A stretch of DNA of 64,000 nt, from the NCBI RefSeq assembly GCF_020782235.1, contig NZ_JAJGNO010000006.1, forward strand, positions 186,001 through 250,000. The letters run 5' to 3'. This DNA comes from Sphingobium naphthae. Lineage in GTDB: Bacteria; Pseudomonadota; Alphaproteobacteria; Sphingomonadales; Sphingomonadaceae. Shown one piece after another: positions 16,000-25,222 of this stretch (positions are counted from its first letter, which is position 1; each line of letters starts with the position of its first letter). Below the pieces are notes generated by a model, which was not told the DNA's origin, ran no database searches, and saw nothing but the letters and a program-made list of their open reading frames with translations. Position numbers and translations under genes: made by a program.

Positions 16000-17346
16000 A
16001 TGAGCGACTATGATTTCGACCTTTTCGTCATCGGTGCAGGATCGGGCGGGGTGCGGGCGTCGCGGGTGGCGGCGGCGCATGGCGCCAGGGTCGCGGTGGC
16101 CGAGGAATTTCGGGTCGGGGGCACCTGCGTCATTCGCGGCTGCGTGCCCAAGAAACTGCTCATCTATGGCGCGCATTTCGCCGAGGACCTGAAGGATGCC
16201 CGGCGCTTCGGGTGGAACGTGCCCGATTGCGGCTTTGAATGGACGACGCTGCGCGACAATGTGCTGCACGATGTCGACCGGCTGGAAGGGCTCTACAAGA
16301 ATACGCTGGAAAATCACAAGGTCGAGCTGATCGCGGAGCGGACGACGATCACCGGGCCGCACAGCGTCAAGCTGGCGAGCGGGCGCGAGATCAGCGCGAA
16401 GGTGATCCTGGTGGCGACCGGCGCCTGGCCGATCATTCCCGAGGTTGAAGGCGCCGAACATGGCATCACCAGCAACGAGGTGTTCCATCTGGACGAATGC
16501 CCCGGTCGCATCGTGATCGTGGGCGGCGGCTACATCGCCAACGAGTTCGCCGGCATCTTCCACCAGTTCGGCAGCCATGTGACGATGGTCAATCGCGGCG
16601 GCACGCTGCTGCGCGGCTATGACGAGACGGTGCGCGACCGGCTGCTCCAGATCTCGATGATGAAGGGGATCAATTTCCGCTTCAACGCGAAGATGGAGAA
16701 GATCGAGAAGAATGGCGACGGAACGCTGTGCGTGCGCTTTGCCGATGGCGATCCGGTGGCGGCCGACCTGGTGCTGTTCGCGACCGGGCGGCGGCCCCAT
16801 ACCGAGGGGCTGGGGCTGGAGACGGCGGGCGTCGAGCTGAACGAGAAGGGCGCGATCAAGGTCGACGAGTATAGCCGCAGCAGTTGCGAGAGCATCTATG
16901 CGGTAGGCGACGTGACCGACCGGCTGCAGCTGACCCCGGTGGCGATCCGCGAGGGCCACGCCTTTGCCGACACGGTGTTCGGCGACAACAAGCGCAAGGT
17001 CGATTATGGCTGCGTGCCGTCGGCGGTGTTCAGCCATCCGCCGCTGGCGGGCGTGGGCATGACCGAGGCGGAAGCGCGCAACAAGCTGGGCACGGTCAAG
17101 ATCTACACGTCCGACTTCCGGCCGATGAAGAATGTGCTGGCCGGGCGCGACGAGCGCGCGCTCTACAAGATGATCGTAGACGCGACCACCGACAAGGTGG
17201 TGGGGCTGCACATGATCGGACCCGATGCGCCGGAAATCCTGCAGGCCGCTGCGGTCGCGGTGAAGGCGGGCCTGACCAAGCAGGATTTCGACGACACGGT
17301 CGCGCTGCACCCCAGCATGGCCGAAGAGCTGGTTCTGCTGAAATAA
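16000..17346 (+). CDS. gor: glutathione-disulfide reductase
   Basis: An NADPH-dependent FAD enzyme that keeps glutathione reduced in the cytoplasm. The FAD motif FVIGAGSGG is near residues 9-17. The redox pair is C43 and C48 in GGTCVIRGCVPKK, the NAD(P) motif IVIVGGGYIANEFAG is near 170-184, and YAVGDVT is the second FAD contact. The dimer-interface His is in ALHPSMAEELV at the C-terminus. The 448 residues fit the family. It is followed immediately by a palindromic repeat. Confidence 0.94.
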   Translation: MSDYDFDLFVIGAGSGGVRASRVAAAHGARVAVAEEFRVGGTCVIRGCVPKKLLIYGAHFAEDLKDARRFGWNVPDCGFEWTTLRDNVLHDVDRLEGLYKNTLENHKVELIAERTTITGPHSVKLASGREISAKVILVATGAWPIIPEVEGAEHGITSNEVFHLDECPGRIVIVGGGYIANEFAGIFHQFGSHVTMVNRGGTLLRGYDETVRDRLLQISMMKGINFRFNAKMEKIEKNGDGTLCVRFADGDPVAADLVLFATGRRPHTEGLGLETAGVELNEKGAIKVDEYSRSSCESIYAVGDVTDRLQLTPVAIREGHAFADTVFGDNKRKVDYGCVPSAVFSHPPLAGVGMTEAEARNKLGTVKIYTSDFRPMKNVLAGRDERALYKMIVDATTDKVVGLHMIGPDAPEILQAAAVAVKAGLTKQDFDDTVALHPSMAEELVLLK

Positions 17347-17353
17347 GCAATTG

Positions 17354-17431
17354 GTGTTCCTGCGGAAGCAGGAACCCAGGGCGGTCAGGCGCGTCGCGTT
17401 GAACCCTGGGCTCCTGCTTTCGCAGGAGCAC
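17354..17431. repeat. palindromic repeat between gor and the oxygenase gene
   Basis: Nested inverted repeats: GTTCCTGCGGAAGCAGGAAC, then CCCAGGGC, pair with a downstream copy containing CCCTGGG and CTCCTGCTTTCGCAGGAG. The two convergent genes end at its edges. A single arm of the same family is at 21336-21365. Confidence 0.88.
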
Positions 17432-17432
17432 T

Positions 17433-18143
17433 TCAGACCGCGGCGAAGGTCACCACCAGCGCGTCGCGCCAGGCGGGGCGGGCGGGGTCGAGCGGGTGGA
17501 TTTCGGTGACGCCGTGCAGGATGCGATGATCGTCGATCAGCATCGTGTCGCCGGGATCGGTCAGAGTGAATTCGCCCAGCGCCCTGCCGTCGGGCGCGCC
17601 GATGCGGGTGACGCCTTCGCGCACATTGCAGCGTTCGACCAGCATCACCAGCACCCGGTCGACGCCGTCGCGGTGCATGCCTTCGGGCGTCGGGCGTCCC
17701 TGTTCGTCGGGGCTGGCCTCGATCCGGAACTGGTGCAGTTCAACATGCCAGGCGCCGGAGCCGGCAGGGGCGAAATGGTCGGCGCAGAAGGCGAGGATCG
17801 CCTGCATCACCGGATTGGCGATGGTGGCGGGGTCGACGGGATCGAACCAGCGCTGCACGTCGCCGTTGAGCGGATTATAGTCGCGGCTCTGCCAGTGGGG
17901 CTGGTGCGGCTGGCGCGTGAGGACGCCGTCCCGACAGGCGAAGGTGGCGTGGCGGCGGCGACGATAGCGGCCGCCATCGGCCATGTAGAGATCCGGCCCC
18001 AGATGCCGCCAACTGGCGGTGAAGGCGGCCCAGTCGGGCTCGGCGATGTCGAGCCGGTCGAACATCGCCGAGCCTGACAGGCGGGCATAGCCGTCGCGCG
18101 CCATGGCGGCTTCGATGCGGGATAGGCTGTCCGTGTCGCTCAT
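17433..18143 (-). CDS. 2-oxoglutarate/Fe(II)-dependent dioxygenase family protein
   Basis: A 236-residue protein that looks like the 2OG-Fe dioxygenase family that includes amino-acid hydroxylases such as isoleucine dioxygenase. The likely iron ligands are His and Asp in PEGMHRDGVD and a distal His in DDHRILHGVTEIHP, with DALVVTF at the end placing the 2OG-binding side. The N-terminal half contains AMARDGYARL. The ATG at 18143 is preferred over 18155 because a GAG lies at workable distance. The substrate is unknown; free amino acids are the family norm. It is single, convergent with gor. Confidence 0.72.
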   Translation of the reverse strand: MSDTDSLSRIEAAMARDGYARLSGSAMFDRLDIAEPDWAAFTASWRHLGPDLYMADGGRYRRRRHATFACRDGVLTRQPHQPHWQSRDYNPLNGDVQRWFDPVDPATIANPVMQAILAFCADHFAPAGSGAWHVELHQFRIEASPDEQGRPTPEGMHRDGVDRVLVMLVERCNVREGVTRIGAPDGRALGEFTLTDPGDTMLIDDHRILHGVTEIHPLDPARPAWRDALVVTFAAV

Positions 18144-18215
18144 TCTAATTCTCATAGGGCAAAGCAGGGAACGAGCGACAGGGCCAGTTGCCGCCAGCCG
18201 GATCGCGGTGGGGCG

Positions 18216-18995
18216 TCAGGCGATGGTGGGGACCATGCCGCCTTCGACCCGCAGGGCCGCGCCATTGGTCGCGGCGGCGAGCGGGCTGGCGAGATAGGCG
18301 GTCATCGCCGCGACCTCGTCCGCTTCGATCAGGCGCCTGATCAGCGAGAGCGGGCGCATGCGGGTGAAGAATTCGGCCTCCCGCTCGGCTTCGGGCGCGT
18401 CCTTGTTGTCGACGACCGATCGGATGAAGTCGACGATGCCTTCCGAACGGGTCGGGCCGGGAAGCACGCTGTTCACGGTGACGCCGGTGCCGCGCGTATG
18501 TTCGGCAAGGCCGCGCGAGATGGCGAGCTGCGCCGACTTGGTCATGCCGTAATGGATCATCTCGGCGGGTGGCAGCAGGCCGCTTTCCGAAGCGATGAAG
18601 AGGATGCGGCCCCAGTCGCGATTGATCATGCCGGGGAAATAGTGGCGGGCGAGGCGCGCGCCGCTCACCACATTCACCTCGAAGATATGATGCCAGTCGG
18701 CGTCGCTGATGTCGGCGAAGTCCTTCGCTTCGTAGATGCCCAGATTGTTGACGAGGATGTCGGTGTGGGGGACGGCGGCGATCAGGGCGGCGGCGCCGTC
18801 CGCCGTGGCGGGATCGGCGAGGACGGGATTGACCGCGCCGCCGATCTGCGCGGCGGCGGTGTCCAGCTTGGCCTGGCTGCGGCCGGTGATGGTGACGGCA
18901 ACGCCCTCCTCGGCCAGGCGGCGAGCGATGGCGAGACCGATGCCGGCGGTCGATCCGGTGACGATGGCGCTCTTGCCCATGAGCTTCAAATCCAT
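18216..18995 (-). CDS. short-chain dehydrogenase/reductase
   Basis: A classical SDR of 259 residues. The cofactor motif TGSTAGIG is near residues 13-20, NNLG near 86, the catalytic Ser in FIASESG, and YGMTK as the YxxxK pair. The Arg in ITGRSQAK just after beta-2 suggests NADP preference, an inference. The ATG at 18995 has AGGGA eight bases upstream; a longer frame to 19076 lacks support. It is divergent from the LysR gene across a 101-base gap, so it is probably that regulator's target. The substrate is unknown. Confidence 0.88.
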   Translation of the reverse strand: MDLKLMGKSAIVTGSTAGIGLAIARRLAEEGVAVTITGRSQAKLDTAAAQIGGAVNPVLADPATADGAAALIAAVPHTDILVNNLGIYEAKDFADISDADWHHIFEVNVVSGARLARHYFPGMINRDWGRILFIASESGLLPPAEMIHYGMTKSAQLAISRGLAEHTRGTGVTVNSVLPGPTRSEGIVDFIRSVVDNKDAPEAEREAEFFTRMRPLSLIRRLIEADEVAAMTAYLASPLAAATNGAALRVEGGMVPTIA

Positions 18996-19096
18996 GGCAA
19001 ATTTCCCTTCAAGCAGACAGCGAACTGGACAGAAGATAGCATCTGGTTCATTCATGATTAGAGCGCACGTCATCACTTCAGAAGTGAATTGAAATC

Positions 19097-20032
19097 ATGG
19101 ATAACCGGCTGGGCGACATCGAGACGTTCCTGATGGTGGCGAGCGAGGGGAGCTTCGCCAGTGCGGCCAAGGCGTTGCGGCTGACGCCGTCGGCGGTGAG
19201 CCGGTCGATCGCTCGGCTGGAGCAGCGGCTGGGCGTCACCCTGTTGCGCCGGACGACGCGAGCGCTGGCGCTGACGCGCGAGGGGGCGGCCTATCGCGAC
19301 CGGATGACGGTGCTGCTGAGCGACATGATGGAGCTGGAGGCGGGGCTGGGCGAGGACCGGGGTGAGCCGCGCGGGCTGCTGCGGGTCAATGCCTCGCCCT
19401 CCTTCGGGATCGAGTGCCTGATCCCGCTGCTGCCGCGCTTTCGCGCGCGCTATCCCGGCGTGCGGGTGGACCTGACGCTGTCGGACATGATCGTCGACCT
19501 GGTCGAGGAGCGCGCCGATGTCGCGATCCGCATCGGGCCGCTGCGCGACACGCGGCTGCGGGCGAAGAAGCTGGGGCATAGCCGCATGGCGCTGGTCGCC
19601 AGTCCCGACTATCTGGCGCGGCGAGGCACGCCGCGCACGCCCGACGATCTGGCGGCGCATGACTGCCTGCGCTTCAGCTTTCGCCGGTCGGTCGACAGCT
19701 GGCCCTTCCGCATCGGGCGCAGGATCGTGCAGCGGCCGGTGGAGGGCGCCTGTTTCGGCAATTCGGGCGAGGTGGTGCGGCAGATGGCGCTGACCGGGTG
19801 CGGGATTGCGCGCCACGGCTATTTCCACGTCGCCCGCGACCTCAAGGACGGGCGACTGGTCGAGCTGCTGGCCGACTATGATGCCGGCGATGGCGAGGAT
19901 ATTCATGCGCTCTACGCCGCGGAGGACCGGACGGCGGCGCGGGTGCGCGCCTTCCTGGATTTCCTGGACGCGGTGGTGGTGGAGGAGGGACGCGGCGTCA
20001 GCGCGCCGGCGCGTCCTGCGCCAGCAGATTGA
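19097..20032 (+). CDS. LysR-family transcriptional regulator
   Basis: A 311-residue LTTR. The N-terminal winged helix reads LGDIETFLMVASEGSFASAA and continues with TPSAVSRSIARLEQRLGVTLLRRTTR. The C-terminal two-lobed effector domain includes VDLTLSDMIVDLVEERADVAIRIG, typical of the CrgA/DsdC-like branch. Its divergent position facing an SDR gene is the usual LTTR-target layout. Its last 35 bases overlap the 3' end of the convergent hydrolase gene. Confidence 0.92.
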   Translation: MDNRLGDIETFLMVASEGSFASAAKALRLTPSAVSRSIARLEQRLGVTLLRRTTRALALTREGAAYRDRMTVLLSDMMELEAGLGEDRGEPRGLLRVNASPSFGIECLIPLLPRFRARYPGVRVDLTLSDMIVDLVEERADVAIRIGPLRDTRLRAKKLGHSRMALVASPDYLARRGTPRTPDDLAAHDCLRFSFRRSVDSWPFRIGRRIVQRPVEGACFGNSGEVVRQMALTGCGIARHGYFHVARDLKDGRLVELLADYDAGDGEDIHALYAAEDRTAARVRAFLDFLDAVVVEEGRGVSAPARPAPAD

Positions 20033-21461
20033 GCGCGCGCGTCACCAGCGCGACGAACCTGGCTTCGTCGACCCGCGCGGTGGAATTGTTCCAGCTGGCG
20101 CTGAACGCATACCAGTCGCCATCTTGCCGCTGCGCGAGGAAGCTCATCGCGATCACGCCGGGTTCGCTGCCGCCCTTATAGCCCAGATAGCGCCAGCGGC
20201 CGGCGTCGGCCGGCGCGATGCCGGGATTGACCGCCAGGATCGGCAAGGCGTCGCCGCCGTCGCGCCGCAGATGATCGAGCAGCGCGATGAGGTCGGTGGG
20301 CGAGGCGAACCATTCGATCCGGTCGATCGCGGCCGGCGTTTCGGCGACGCTGCCGATGTCGACATGGGCGGCGGAAAGGCGCGCGGCGGCGGCGCGCAGC
20401 AGGGCGCGGCGCGCGTCCGGCGTGGCGGCGGCATAACGCGCGCGCAGATCGGCCGCGTCCGGCATCTTGAGCGCGAAGGCCTCGGCCGTGGTGAGCAGCG
20501 GCAGGGCGCGTGCCGGATCGGCATGGCCGCTGGCCGCGACCATGGCGTCCACCCGGTGGCGGCCGAGCGCGAGGAGCAGCGTGTCGGCGGCGCTGTTGTC
20601 GCTTTCCGCGATCATGGCGGTGGCGAGGCTGTGCAGCGTCATCGGCGCGGCGTCGGGCCAGCGCATCAGGCGGCCGGAAAAGCTTTTGGGGCCGAGCGGG
20701 ACGACATCGCTCCAGCGCCGATCCCCGGCGGCGACGGCGCGGGCGAGTTCGGCGAGGATATAGAGTTTGAAGCTGGAGCCGGTCGCCATCTGCGCATCGG
20801 CGCGATGGGCGCGGATCGGCTGCGGGCCGGCGTCGGTCAGCCTGGCGATCGACAGCGCGCTCGTGCCGGGCAGGGCGACGAGATCGGCCATCACCTTGTC
20901 GAGGCTGTCGTCGGCGGTGCGCGCGCCGACGATGCGCAGGCCGATGACGCGCGCGGGCGGCTGGGGCGCGACCACCAAAGTGAAGCCGACCGTTGCGCGC
21001 TCGTAACGGATTTCGACCTGACCGGCGGTGGCGCTTTCCCGCCGCACGGCGCCTAGCGCCAGCGGCTTGCCATGCTGGGCGCGCAGGTCGGCGGCAATGG
21101 CGCGCCAGCGATCCACCGGCACGGCGTCGAGGAAGAGCGGGGCGAAGAAATCGCTTTCGTCGCCGGGGGCGGCGAGGAGGCGCAGAAGCTGCCGGGCGCG
21201 GGACTGATAGTCGGGCGAGGGCGATGGTGCGGCGGATACGGGCGCGGCGAGGGAGAGGAGGAGGAGCGCGAGGAGGGCGAGGATCTGCGCCGTCGCGCGG
21301 GTGACGAGGCGGGGAGACGGGCTGCGTTTGGGGCTCTGGGCTCCTGCCTTCACAGGAGCACGGGGTAGGGCGGGGGCGGTGCCGATGCGATGGCGGGTCG
21401 CGTGGCGCGCGTTCAACATGTCCCGGCTGCGCTCGGAGCGAACGGAGCCGGGCATCGTCAT
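19998..21461 (-). CDS. serine hydrolase, class A beta-lactamase-like
   Basis: The C-terminal half has the penicillin-recognising fold: SxxK in ATGSSFKLYILAE, the SDN motif in AESDNSAADTL, and KGG in YKGGSEPGVI. An export helix (ILALLALLLLSLAAPVSAAP) precedes a roughly 100-residue domain of unknown role. It may be a beta-lactamase or a related periplasmic hydrolase; resistance is not implied. ATG at 21461 overlaps the parE stop (ATGA) with GAGGA upstream. ATG 21419 or GTG 21353 are alternatives, because about 50 residues before the signal helix seem to come partly from a repeat at 21336-21365. Confidence 0.78.
   Translation of the reverse strand: MTMPGSVRSERSRDMLNARHATRHRIGTAPALPRAPVKAGAQSPKRSPSPRLVTRATAQILALLALLLLSLAAPVSAAPSPSPDYQSRARQLLRLLAAPGDESDFFAPLFLDAVPVDRWRAIAADLRAQHGKPLALGAVRRESATAGQVEIRYERATVGFTLVVAPQPPARVIGLRIVGARTADDSLDKVMADLVALPGTSALSIARLTDAGPQPIRAHRADAQMATGSSFKLYILAELARAVAAGDRRWSDVVPLGPKSFSGRLMRWPDAAPMTLHSLATAMIAESDNSAADTLLLALGRHRVDAMVAASGHADPARALPLLTTAEAFALKMPDAADLRARYAAATPDARRALLRAAAARLSAAHVDIGSVAETPAAIDRIEWFASPTDLIALLDHLRRDGGDALPILAVNPGIAPADAGRWRYLGYKGGSEPGVIAMSFLAQRQDGDWYAFSASWNNSTARVDEARFVALVTRALNLLAQDAPAR
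21336..21365. repeat. single arm of the 17354-17431 repeat family
   Basis: CTGGGCTCCTGCCTTCACAG followed by GAGCAC matches the right arm at 17405-17431. It is read in frame as PVKAGAQSP within the 5' part of the hydrolase gene. Confidence 0.7.
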
Positions 21462-23434
21462 GCGTCGATCGCTTCCTCGTCCAGCGCGGCGGCGTTTTCC
21501 TGGATGAAGGCGAAGCGGTGGGCGGGGTTGGTGCCCATCAGCCGGTCGACCAGATCGCGCACCTGCTGCCTGTCCTCGACATCGTCGGGCAGGGTGATGC
21601 GGATGAGGCTGCGGGTCTTGGGGTCCATGGTGGTTTCGCGCAGCTGCATCGGGTTCATTTCGCCCAGCCCCTTGAACCGGCTGATGTCGACCTTCTTGCC
21701 CTTGAAGTCCCTGGCCAGCAATTGCTCGCGATGCGCGTCGTCCTTGGCATAGAGGCTCTTGCCGCCCGCGGTCAGGCGGTAGAGCGGCGGCTGGGCGAGG
21801 TAGAGATGGCCGCGCCGCACCAGTTCGGGCATTTCCTGGAAGAAGAAGGTCATCAACAGCGTCGCGATATGCGCGCCGTCGACGTCCGCGTCGGTCATGA
21901 TGACGACGCGTTCGTAGCGCAGATGGTCCGGATTGCAGTCCTTGCGCGTGCCGCAGCCCAGCGCCAGGATCATGTCGGCGATTTCCTGGTTGGCCAGGAT
22001 CTTGGCGGTGTTGGCCGACGCCACGTTCAGGATCTTGCCGCGCAGGGGCAGGATCGCCTGCGTCTTGCGGTCGCGCGCCTGCTTGGCGGACCCGCCGGCG
22101 CTGTCGCCTTCGACCAGAAAGATTTCAGCGCCTTCCGGGTCGTCGTTCGAACAGTCGGTGAGCTTGCCGGGCAGGCGCAGCTTGCGGCTGTTGGTTGCGG
22201 TCTTGCGCTTGACTTCCTTTTCCTGCTTGCGGCGCAGCCGTTCGTCCATGCGGTCGAGCACATAGGCGAGCAGCGCCTTGCCGCGATCCATATGGTCGGT
22301 CAGATAATGATCGAAATGATCGCGCACGGCGTTTTCGACCAGGCGCGCGGCATCCGGGCTGGTGAGGCGGTCCTTGGTCTGGCTCTGGAACTGGGGGTCG
22401 CGGATGAAGACCGACAGCATGATTTCCGACGAGGTCATGATGTCGTCGGCGGTGATGTCCTTGGCCTTCTTCTGCCCGACCAGATCGCCGAAGGCGCGGA
22501 TGCCCTTCACCAGCGCGGCGCGCAGGCCCGCTTCGTGCGTGCCGCCGTCGGGCGTGGGGATGGTGTTGCAATACCAGCTATAGCTGCCGTCGGACCAGAG
22601 CGGCCAGGCGACCGCCCATTCGACCCGGCCGGCGTCGGCGGGAAAATCCTGGTTGCCGGCAAAGAAGACGCTGGTCGCGCATTCGCGGTCGCCAATCTGT
22701 TCCTTGAGATGATCGGCCAGGCCGCCGGGAAACTGGAACACGGCGTCGGCCGGCGTATCGTCGCTGATCAGGGCGGGATCGCATTTCCAGCGTATCTCGA
22801 CCCCGGCGAAGAGATAGGCCTTGGACCGGGCGAGGCGGTAGAGGCGAGCCGGCTTGAACTTCTGTTCGCCAAAGATCGCGGTATCGGGAGTGAAGGCCAC
22901 CGACGTGCCGCGTCGGTTGGGCGCGCCGCCGACCTTTTCCAGCGGCCCCTGCGGGAGCCCCTGGGAAAAGCTCTGGCGGAACAATTCCTTGTTGCGCGCG
23001 ACTTCGACCACGGTCGAGGTGGAGAGCGCGTTGACGACCGAAATGCCGACGCCGTGCAGGCCGCCCGAAGTGGCATAGGCCTTGCCCTCGAACTTGCCGC
23101 CCGAATGGAGGGTGGTGAGAATGACCTCCAGCGCCGACTTGCCGGGGAATTTGGGGTGCGGATCGACCGGGATGCCCCGGCCATTGTCGGTGATGGTGAG
23201 GCGATTGCCCGCCTCCAGCGTCACCTCGATCCGGGTGGCGTGGCCCGCGACTGCCTCGTCCATGCTGTTGTCGAGCACTTCGCTGGCGAGATGGTGCAGC
23301 GCGCGCTCGTCGGTGCCGCCGATATACATGCCCGGCCGGCGTCGGACGGGCTCCAGCCCTTCCAGAACCTCGATCGCCGAGGCGTCATAATCGGTGGTGG
23401 TGGCGGGGGCGGCGGCAAACAGGTCATCGGACAT
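21458..23434 (-). CDS. parE: DNA topoisomerase IV subunit B
   Basis: The ATPase subunit of the decatenating type IIA enzyme, 658 residues. The GHKL ATPase motifs EVLDNSMDEAVAG, TDNGRGIP and GGLHGVGISVVNAL are followed by the TOPRIM domain with EGDSAGGSAKQARDRKTQAI and TDADVDGAHI. The end reads FKGLGEMNPMQLRETTMDP. LRGKILNVASA and overall length favour ParE over GyrB. Its stop overlaps the start of the hydrolase gene, an unusual partner. ParC is not in the window. Confidence 0.96.
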   Translation of the reverse strand: MSDDLFAAAPATTTDYDASAIEVLEGLEPVRRRPGMYIGGTDERALHHLASEVLDNSMDEAVAGHATRIEVTLEAGNRLTITDNGRGIPVDPHPKFPGKSALEVILTTLHSGGKFEGKAYATSGGLHGVGISVVNALSTSTVVEVARNKELFRQSFSQGLPQGPLEKVGGAPNRRGTSVAFTPDTAIFGEQKFKPARLYRLARSKAYLFAGVEIRWKCDPALISDDTPADAVFQFPGGLADHLKEQIGDRECATSVFFAGNQDFPADAGRVEWAVAWPLWSDGSYSWYCNTIPTPDGGTHEAGLRAALVKGIRAFGDLVGQKKAKDITADDIMTSSEIMLSVFIRDPQFQSQTKDRLTSPDAARLVENAVRDHFDHYLTDHMDRGKALLAYVLDRMDERLRRKQEKEVKRKTATNSRKLRLPGKLTDCSNDDPEGAEIFLVEGDSAGGSAKQARDRKTQAILPLRGKILNVASANTAKILANQEIADMILALGCGTRKDCNPDHLRYERVVIMTDADVDGAHIATLLMTFFFQEMPELVRRGHLYLAQPPLYRLTAGGKSLYAKDDAHREQLLARDFKGKKVDISRFKGLGEMNPMQLRETTMDPKTRSLIRITLPDDVEDRQQVRDLVDRLMGTNPAHRFAFIQENAAALDEEAIDA

Positions 23435-23589
23435 GACGCCAAGCTATAGGCAGGCGGGCCACAGGCGCAAGCGCCACCGCATGATGCGACGCAGCAACGA
23501 AATGTTACGATAAGCCGTGCAACGAAATTGATCTATGATGGGTTAGGGCTCCCGACGGGCGAAACTGCCCCAGGTGAGGAGAAAATCCG

Positions 23590-24432
23590 ATGAAGAACAG
23601 CATCCTGGCGCCGATTGGCGCGATGATGGCGCTCGGCCTGTCGATGCCGGCGATCGCGCAGGACAGCGGCGGGGCCGTCGACTGGACCGGCCCCTATGTC
23701 GGCGGCTCCTTCGGCTATAACTGGCAGAAGAGCGACGGCGCGGAGCATCTGCGCTTCGACACCGACGGCGATGGCAGCTATGACGACGCGGTGACGACCA
23801 CGACCGGCGCCAACGCCTTTTCTCCCGGCACCTGCGGCGGCGCGGCGCGGGGACGCACCCCGGCATCGGGTTGCGACGACGACAAGGATGCGATCGGCTG
23901 GATGGGCCATGTCGGCTATGACATGCAGTTCGGCAGCTTCGTCGCGGGCGTGGTCGCGGAAGCGGGCAAGGCCTATGTCGACGACAAGGTCACGGAATTT
24001 TCCACCACCCCCGCCTTCTACACGATGCGCCGCAAGATCGACTGGAACGGCAATCTGCGCGCGCGGCTGGGCTATACCACGCCGGGCGGGGTGATGCCCT
24101 ATATCACCGGCGGCCTCGCCTATGCGAAGGTGAAGAACAATTTCAACACCAGCAACGGCATGAACAGCTTCACCGCGGAAAACCGCAGCGAGGATGGCTG
24201 GGGCTGGACCATGGGTGGCGGCGTCGAGGCCAAGGTGGCGGACAATTTCTCAATCGGCGCGCGCTATTTGTGGACCCGCTACAATGTCGACGACTATCGC
24301 GTCGATGTGGGCGCGGGCAGCGCACCGGCGACCAATCCCTTCCTGATCACGCCGTCGGGCGGCACCAGCATCAGCCGCGGCGACAAGTTCGACACGCAAA
24401 GCGTGATGGTGACGAGCAGCTTCCGCTTCTGA
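23590..24432 (+). CDS. outer-membrane beta-barrel protein
   Basis: A 280-residue Omp25/OmpA-like 8-stranded barrel candidate. The signal peptide is MKNSILAPIGAMMALGLSMPAIAQ. Mature sequence begins DWTGPYVGGSFGYNW, alternates hydrophobic and polar residues through predicted strands, and ends with aromatic SVMVTSSFRF, the C-terminal signal for BAM insertion. Two cysteines (GTCGGAARG, SGCDDDKD) lie in an early loop with an Asp-rich stretch that could bind a cation. A strong ribosome site (GAGGAG) and a downstream terminator make it a single-gene unit. Confidence 0.88.
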   Translation: MKNSILAPIGAMMALGLSMPAIAQDSGGAVDWTGPYVGGSFGYNWQKSDGAEHLRFDTDGDGSYDDAVTTTTGANAFSPGTCGGAARGRTPASGCDDDKDAIGWMGHVGYDMQFGSFVAGVVAEAGKAYVDDKVTEFSTTPAFYTMRRKIDWNGNLRARLGYTTPGGVMPYITGGLAYAKVKNNFNTSNGMNSFTAENRSEDGWGWTMGGGVEAKVADNFSIGARYLWTRYNVDDYRVDVGAGSAPATNPFLITPSGGTSISRGDKFDTQSVMVTSSFRF

Positions 24433-24455
24433 TCCGAGGGAGCCCCTCACCAGAC

Positions 24456-24495
24456 AAAAAAAGGGCCGGTTCCTTCGCGGAGCCGGCCCTTTTTC
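24456..24495. terminator. bidirectional rho-independent terminator
   Basis: AAGGGCCGGTTCC pairs with GGAGCCGGCCCTT around a short loop, with an A-run on one side and a T-run on the other. It serves both the barrel gene and the convergent gcrA. Confidence 0.93.
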
Positions 24496-24520
24496 ATTGG
24501 GATGGTCGAGCGGGCGGCGT

Positions 24521-25222
24521 TCAGCGCACGCGGGGGCCGCCGAAGGGCATGGGCGGCGGCGGGCGGCGAGTGCCGCGCGGCAGCTGCGCCTGATAGGCGC
24601 GGCCGCAATGTTCGACGCAATAGGGGAAGCCGGGATTGACCGCTTCGCCGCAGAAATGGAAGTCCGGTTCGCCCGGATGGCCCATCGGCCATTTGCAGAT
24701 CCGCTCGGTCAGGTCGAGCAGGCTGGTCTTGTCCGCGATTTCGGGGCTGGGCTTGGCCGGCACCAGGCGGCGCGGCGGCGCGGGCGGGATCGGCGCCTGC
24801 TGGTCGCCCGGACCCTGGCGCAGGAAGCCGCCGGGGCCGACCGAGATGATGCGCGGCTGGGGCGCGGGCGTGGGCGCATCGCCCGATGCTGCCGCTGCGG
24901 GCGCGGCGGGCGCTGCCGCCGGCGCGGCGGGCGCGGCAGCGGCGGCGGGACGCGGCGGCGGCGGGGGCGCAGCGACCGGGGCGGCGGCGCGGGGCGCTTC
25001 GGCTTCGGGCGCTGTGGGCGCGGGCTTGCGCGCCGGGGCGGCGCGCTTGGGCGTCTCGTTCGCCTTCACCGGCGACGGGCGGGATTGCAGGCCCAGGCGA
25101 TGCGCCTTGCCGATCACCGCATTGCGGCTGACTCCGCCCAGTTCGTCGGCGATCTGGCTGGCGGTCAGGCCGCGTTCCCACATCGCCTTGAGCTGGTCGA
25201 TGCGCTCGTCAGTCCAGGACAA
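24521..25222 (-). CDS. gcrA: cell-cycle regulator GcrA
   Basis: GcrA binds sigma70-RNA polymerase and activates CcrM-methylated promoters. The N-terminal helix-turn-helix starts SWTDERIDQLKAMWERG, then TASQIADELG and SRNAVIGKAHRLGL. The C-terminal sigma-interacting part is ERICKWPMGHPGEPDFHFCG with conserved Cys/His. The start is TTG at 25222, seven bases after AAGGAG, giving the usual SWTDER N-terminus; 233 residues. About 90 central residues are a Pro/Ala-rich linker longer than in Caulobacter. CcrM itself is not in the window. Confidence 0.94.
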   Translation of the reverse strand: MSWTDERIDQLKAMWERGLTASQIADELGGVSRNAVIGKAHRLGLQSRPSPVKANETPKRAAPARKPAPTAPEAEAPRAAAPVAAPPPPPRPAAAAAPAAPAAAPAAPAAAASGDAPTPAPQPRIISVGPGGFLRQGPGDQQAPIPPAPPRRLVPAKPSPEIADKTSLLDLTERICKWPMGHPGEPDFHFCGEAVNPGFPYCVEHCGRAYQAQLPRGTRRPPPPMPFGGPRVR

